Part shown: in pieces, positions 62,432 through 64,000 of the stretch
Position numbering within the stretch: the first letter of the stretch is position 1
Layout of the letters: each line of letters opens with the position of its first letter
Assembly: GCA_002452745.1 (NCBI GenBank)
Contig: DKFC01000030.1
Location: forward strand, 1-64,000
Reading direction: 5' to 3'
Length of the DNA: 64,000 nt
Source of the DNA: Firmicutes bacterium UBA6806
Lineage (GTDB): Bacteria; Bacillota; Clostridia; Peptostreptococcales; Acidaminobacteraceae
Position numbers and translations under genes: made by a program
The notes under the pieces: generated by a model
The model's input: the letters and a program-made list of their open reading frames with translations, nothing else
The model's database searches: none
Told to the model about the DNA's origin: nothing

Positions 62432-63349
62432 TCATAATGCAGTCTTCATCCATCGGGTCAAATTCTTTCCATTTTTTTTGGCTTCATAAAGTTCCTGATC
62501 TGCCATTTCAAACATGGAAAAATGACATCCGGAAGTTCCTGGCCAAAGGGTCACCCCTCCAAGACTCACTGTCAAAATCCCCCGTTCAGGTAGATTCTCA
62601 TGCACAATATGAAGGACCTCAATGCCCTTCCGAATCTTTTCAGCCACTTCAAAGCCGCCTTCAGAAGATGTTCCAGGTAAGAGAACTGCAAACTCCTCCC
62701 CTCCAATTCTCGCTGCAAAATCCGCTGTTCTTTGGAGAGAGTTTACAAAGACAGATGCAATGGATTTTAGAGCCACATCACCCATTCCGTGACCATAGTA
62801 GTCGTTGTATTGCTTAAAGTAATCAACATCGGCCACAATGAGAGAAAGAGCCTTTCCGCTTCTCACCGACCGATCCCATTCGTGTGCAAATCGCTCAGTA
62901 AAACTACGTCTGTTGGGAATCTCAGTGAGACCATCGAGCATGGCAATTTTTTCAAGCAATTTCCTCTGGGTGACAAGTTTCATATGCGTCCTCACCCTTG
63001 CTTTTATAATGGAAGCATTATAGGGCTTTACAATATAGTCCACAGCCCCCAACATAAGCCCCTTTTCTTCGTCTTTTACATCTTTGAGTGCCGAAATGAA
63101 AATAACTGGAATCTCCTTTGTGATATCATTGTTTTTTAAGGCCGTTATAATGCTGTAGCCATCTAAATCAGGAAGCATGATATCCAGTAAAATCAAGTCC
63201 GGTAGCTGTTGTTCGGCTCTCAAAATTGCTTTTGCACCACTCTTCTCCAATATCAATGTGTATTCATCTCTCAAGATGGAAATTAAAATATTAAGGTTAA
63301 TTGTTTCATCCTCAACGATAAGAATTGTCTTTTTCTCCCCAGACGTCAT
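62432..63349 (-). CDS. Response regulator with GGDEF domain (PleD-like diguanylate cyclase)
   Basis: 305 residues: a receiver domain (TILIVEDETINLNIL, Asp in DLILLDIMLPDLDG, Lys in IVKPYNASII), then a GGDEF domain with the active site RIGGEEFAVL, preceded by the substrate-binding LTEIPNRRSFTERF. It makes c-di-GMP from two GTP when phosphorylated and dimeric. The inhibitory site (RxxD) is not obvious. It is 17 bases from the HPt-containing gene upstream, which may be part of the phosphorelay that feeds it. Confidence 0.95.
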   Translation of the reverse strand: MTSGEKKTILIVEDETINLNILISILRDEYTLILEKSGAKAILRAEQQLPDLILLDIMLPDLDGYSIITALKNNDITKEIPVIFISALKDVKDEEKGLMLGAVDYIVKPYNASIIKARVRTHMKLVTQRKLLEKIAMLDGLTEIPNRRSFTERFAHEWDRSVRSGKALSLIVADVDYFKQYNDYYGHGMGDVALKSIASVFVNSLQRTADFAARIGGEEFAVLLPGTSSEGGFEVAEKIRKGIEVLHIVHENLPERGILTVSLGGVTLWPGTSGCHFSMFEMADQELYEAKKNGKNLTRWMKTAL

Positions 63350-63366
63350 GAATGCCTCCAGTCAAT

Positions 63367-64000
63367 TTATCTCTCTATTTCTTGTTCTAAAGTCTCTAGT
63401 GCATCATCAAAATCATAATTCTCGATTTGTTGAATTAAAAGCTCTCTATTTTCTATGACCCCATCCAGCTTTCTGATGGCTGACACATAATTTTCAGCTT
63501 CTGAACTGCCTTCTCTGAGTAGATTTCTCAACAGATCCAACAACTCATTCGATGTCATTTCTCCTGTCCCATCAAGGACACCTTGTTCAGTGGTTTCCTC
63601 ATGGTTTATAAGCCTTATATCTTTCATGACATTTGATACTTCATCCAAAAAGGATTTCATATTATCGCTTGTCATAGCCACATTTCCCTTATTGAAATCG
63701 GTTTCAAGTGTCTGCGCTGAAATAAACAGATTCATTGCGCCTAAATTGCCTGCAATTCCTCTGATGGAATGAACAATGGCTTTCATTTCGGCTTGTTTTC
63801 CATCGCTGAAGAGCCTTTGCATTTCATCTCTTGCCAAAGCATATTTTTTATAAAATTCCTTTAGCAATTTGATATATAAATTCCAATTGCCATGTAGAGA
63901 TGCAATTGGCGCTTTGGTTTGAAAACTCGATAGCTTAATCACCATCTCGGATGGCCCTTTTATCTTTTCACCTTCAACTTCCTTAATCTTGATGTCTTTT
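63367..64000 (-). CDS. HPt domain at the C-terminus of a larger signalling protein (partial)
   Basis: The frame stays open to the window edge; an internal ATG at 63945 exists, but the frame continues upstream of it for at least 18 codons without a stop, so the true start is outside. The C-terminal part is an HPt domain, phospho-acceptor His in VHSIRGIAGNLGAMN, followed by about 85 residues of acidic helical sequence. Opening LHGNWNLYIKLLKEFY is typical of HPt modules in hybrid histidine kinases. It probably ends a hybrid kinase or receiver-HPt protein that serves the diguanylate cyclase downstream. Confidence 0.85.
   Translation of the reverse strand, partial: KDIKIKEVEGEKIKGPSEMVIKLSSFQTKAPIASLHGNWNLYIKLLKEFYKKYALARDEMQRLFSDGKQAEMKAIVHSIRGIAGNLGAMNLFISAQTLETDFNKGNVAMTSDNMKSFLDEVSNVMKDIRLINHEETTEQGVLDGTGEMTSNELLDLLRNLLREGSSEAENYVSAIRKLDGVIENRELLIQQIENYDFDDALETLEQEIER

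Overview
The window reads as a chromosomal segment of a low-GC, Gram-positive-type anaerobe of the Clostridia. Supporting signs are the clostridial dcw layout, a DNPR-type (meso-diaminopimelate) MurE, a PASTA-bearing class B PBP, a T-box in front of tyrS, GGAGG-type ribosome binding sites, paired DUF881 genes next to Sbp, and BCCT, YesMN, VanW and M16 families. I cannot fix the genus from sequence alone. Nearly all genes lie on the minus strand; only one chemotaxis receptor and ychF are on the plus strand. I see no prophage, IS element, CRISPR array, tRNA or rRNA.

Layout. (1) 1-5.6 kb: pgeF, two methyl-accepting chemotaxis proteins converging on a shared terminator, and nrdR. (2) 5.7-20 kb: a dcw cell-wall and division cluster, in transcription order mraZ, rsmH, ftsL, a UUCG-loop terminator, then PBP/SpoVD, murE, mraY, murD, ftsW, murG, divIB, DUF881, DUF881, sbp, and finally ftsZ as a separate unit. 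murF, murB, murC and ftsA are absent from the cluster. (3) 20-25 kb: lgt, a pair of M16 peptidases, and divergent ychF. (4) 25-28 kb: an RDD membrane protein, an SDR and a lipoprotein. (5) 27.8-33.2 kb: a catabolic locus made of a HAL-superfamily lyase that has lost the MIO-forming Ala-Ser-Gly triad, a BCCT (trimethylammonium-type) transporter, a small membrane protein, and a PAS-AAA+-Fis sigma-54 activator. A good -24/-12 promoter and two dyad sites lie between regulator and transporter. My best reading is an ergothioneine (or related trimethylammonium betaine) uptake and trimethylamine-lyase system under sigma-54 control. (6) 33-42 kb: a serine hydrolase and a DJ-1/PfpI protein, then a binding-protein ABC importer with a YesMN two-component system. 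The binding protein lacks the Tyr-Tyr iron ligands of FbpA, so organophosphate or phosphonate uptake is favoured over iron. (7) 42-60 kb: a mixed accessory stretch with many small operons: HAM1, a penicillin-binding-like serine hydrolase, a YozG/DUF2975 pair, a PNPOx-DUF3795 fusion, a WYL regulator, VanW, a DUF4062/TIR-like protein with Nudix, GFA with FMN reductase, a FRG protein with HEPN-like tail, an alpha/beta hydrolase-GNAT fusion, an LUD protein, a CDP-alcohol phosphatidyltransferase, an Imm17-like protein, and a lipoprotein built from two near-identical 143-residue repeats. (8) 60.7-64 kb: tyrS with its T-box leader, a PleD-like diguanylate cyclase, and the C-terminal HPt part of a larger signalling protein cut by the window edge.

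The strongest candidates for something little described are the MIO-less lyase/BCCT/sigma-54 locus at 27.8-33.2 kb and, less certainly, the DUF4062-like and FRG/HEPN-like proteins at 51-58 kb. Several starts were moved downstream of the longest open frame because a good Shine-Dalgarno sequence sits in front of an internal ATG; this is stated in each entry.
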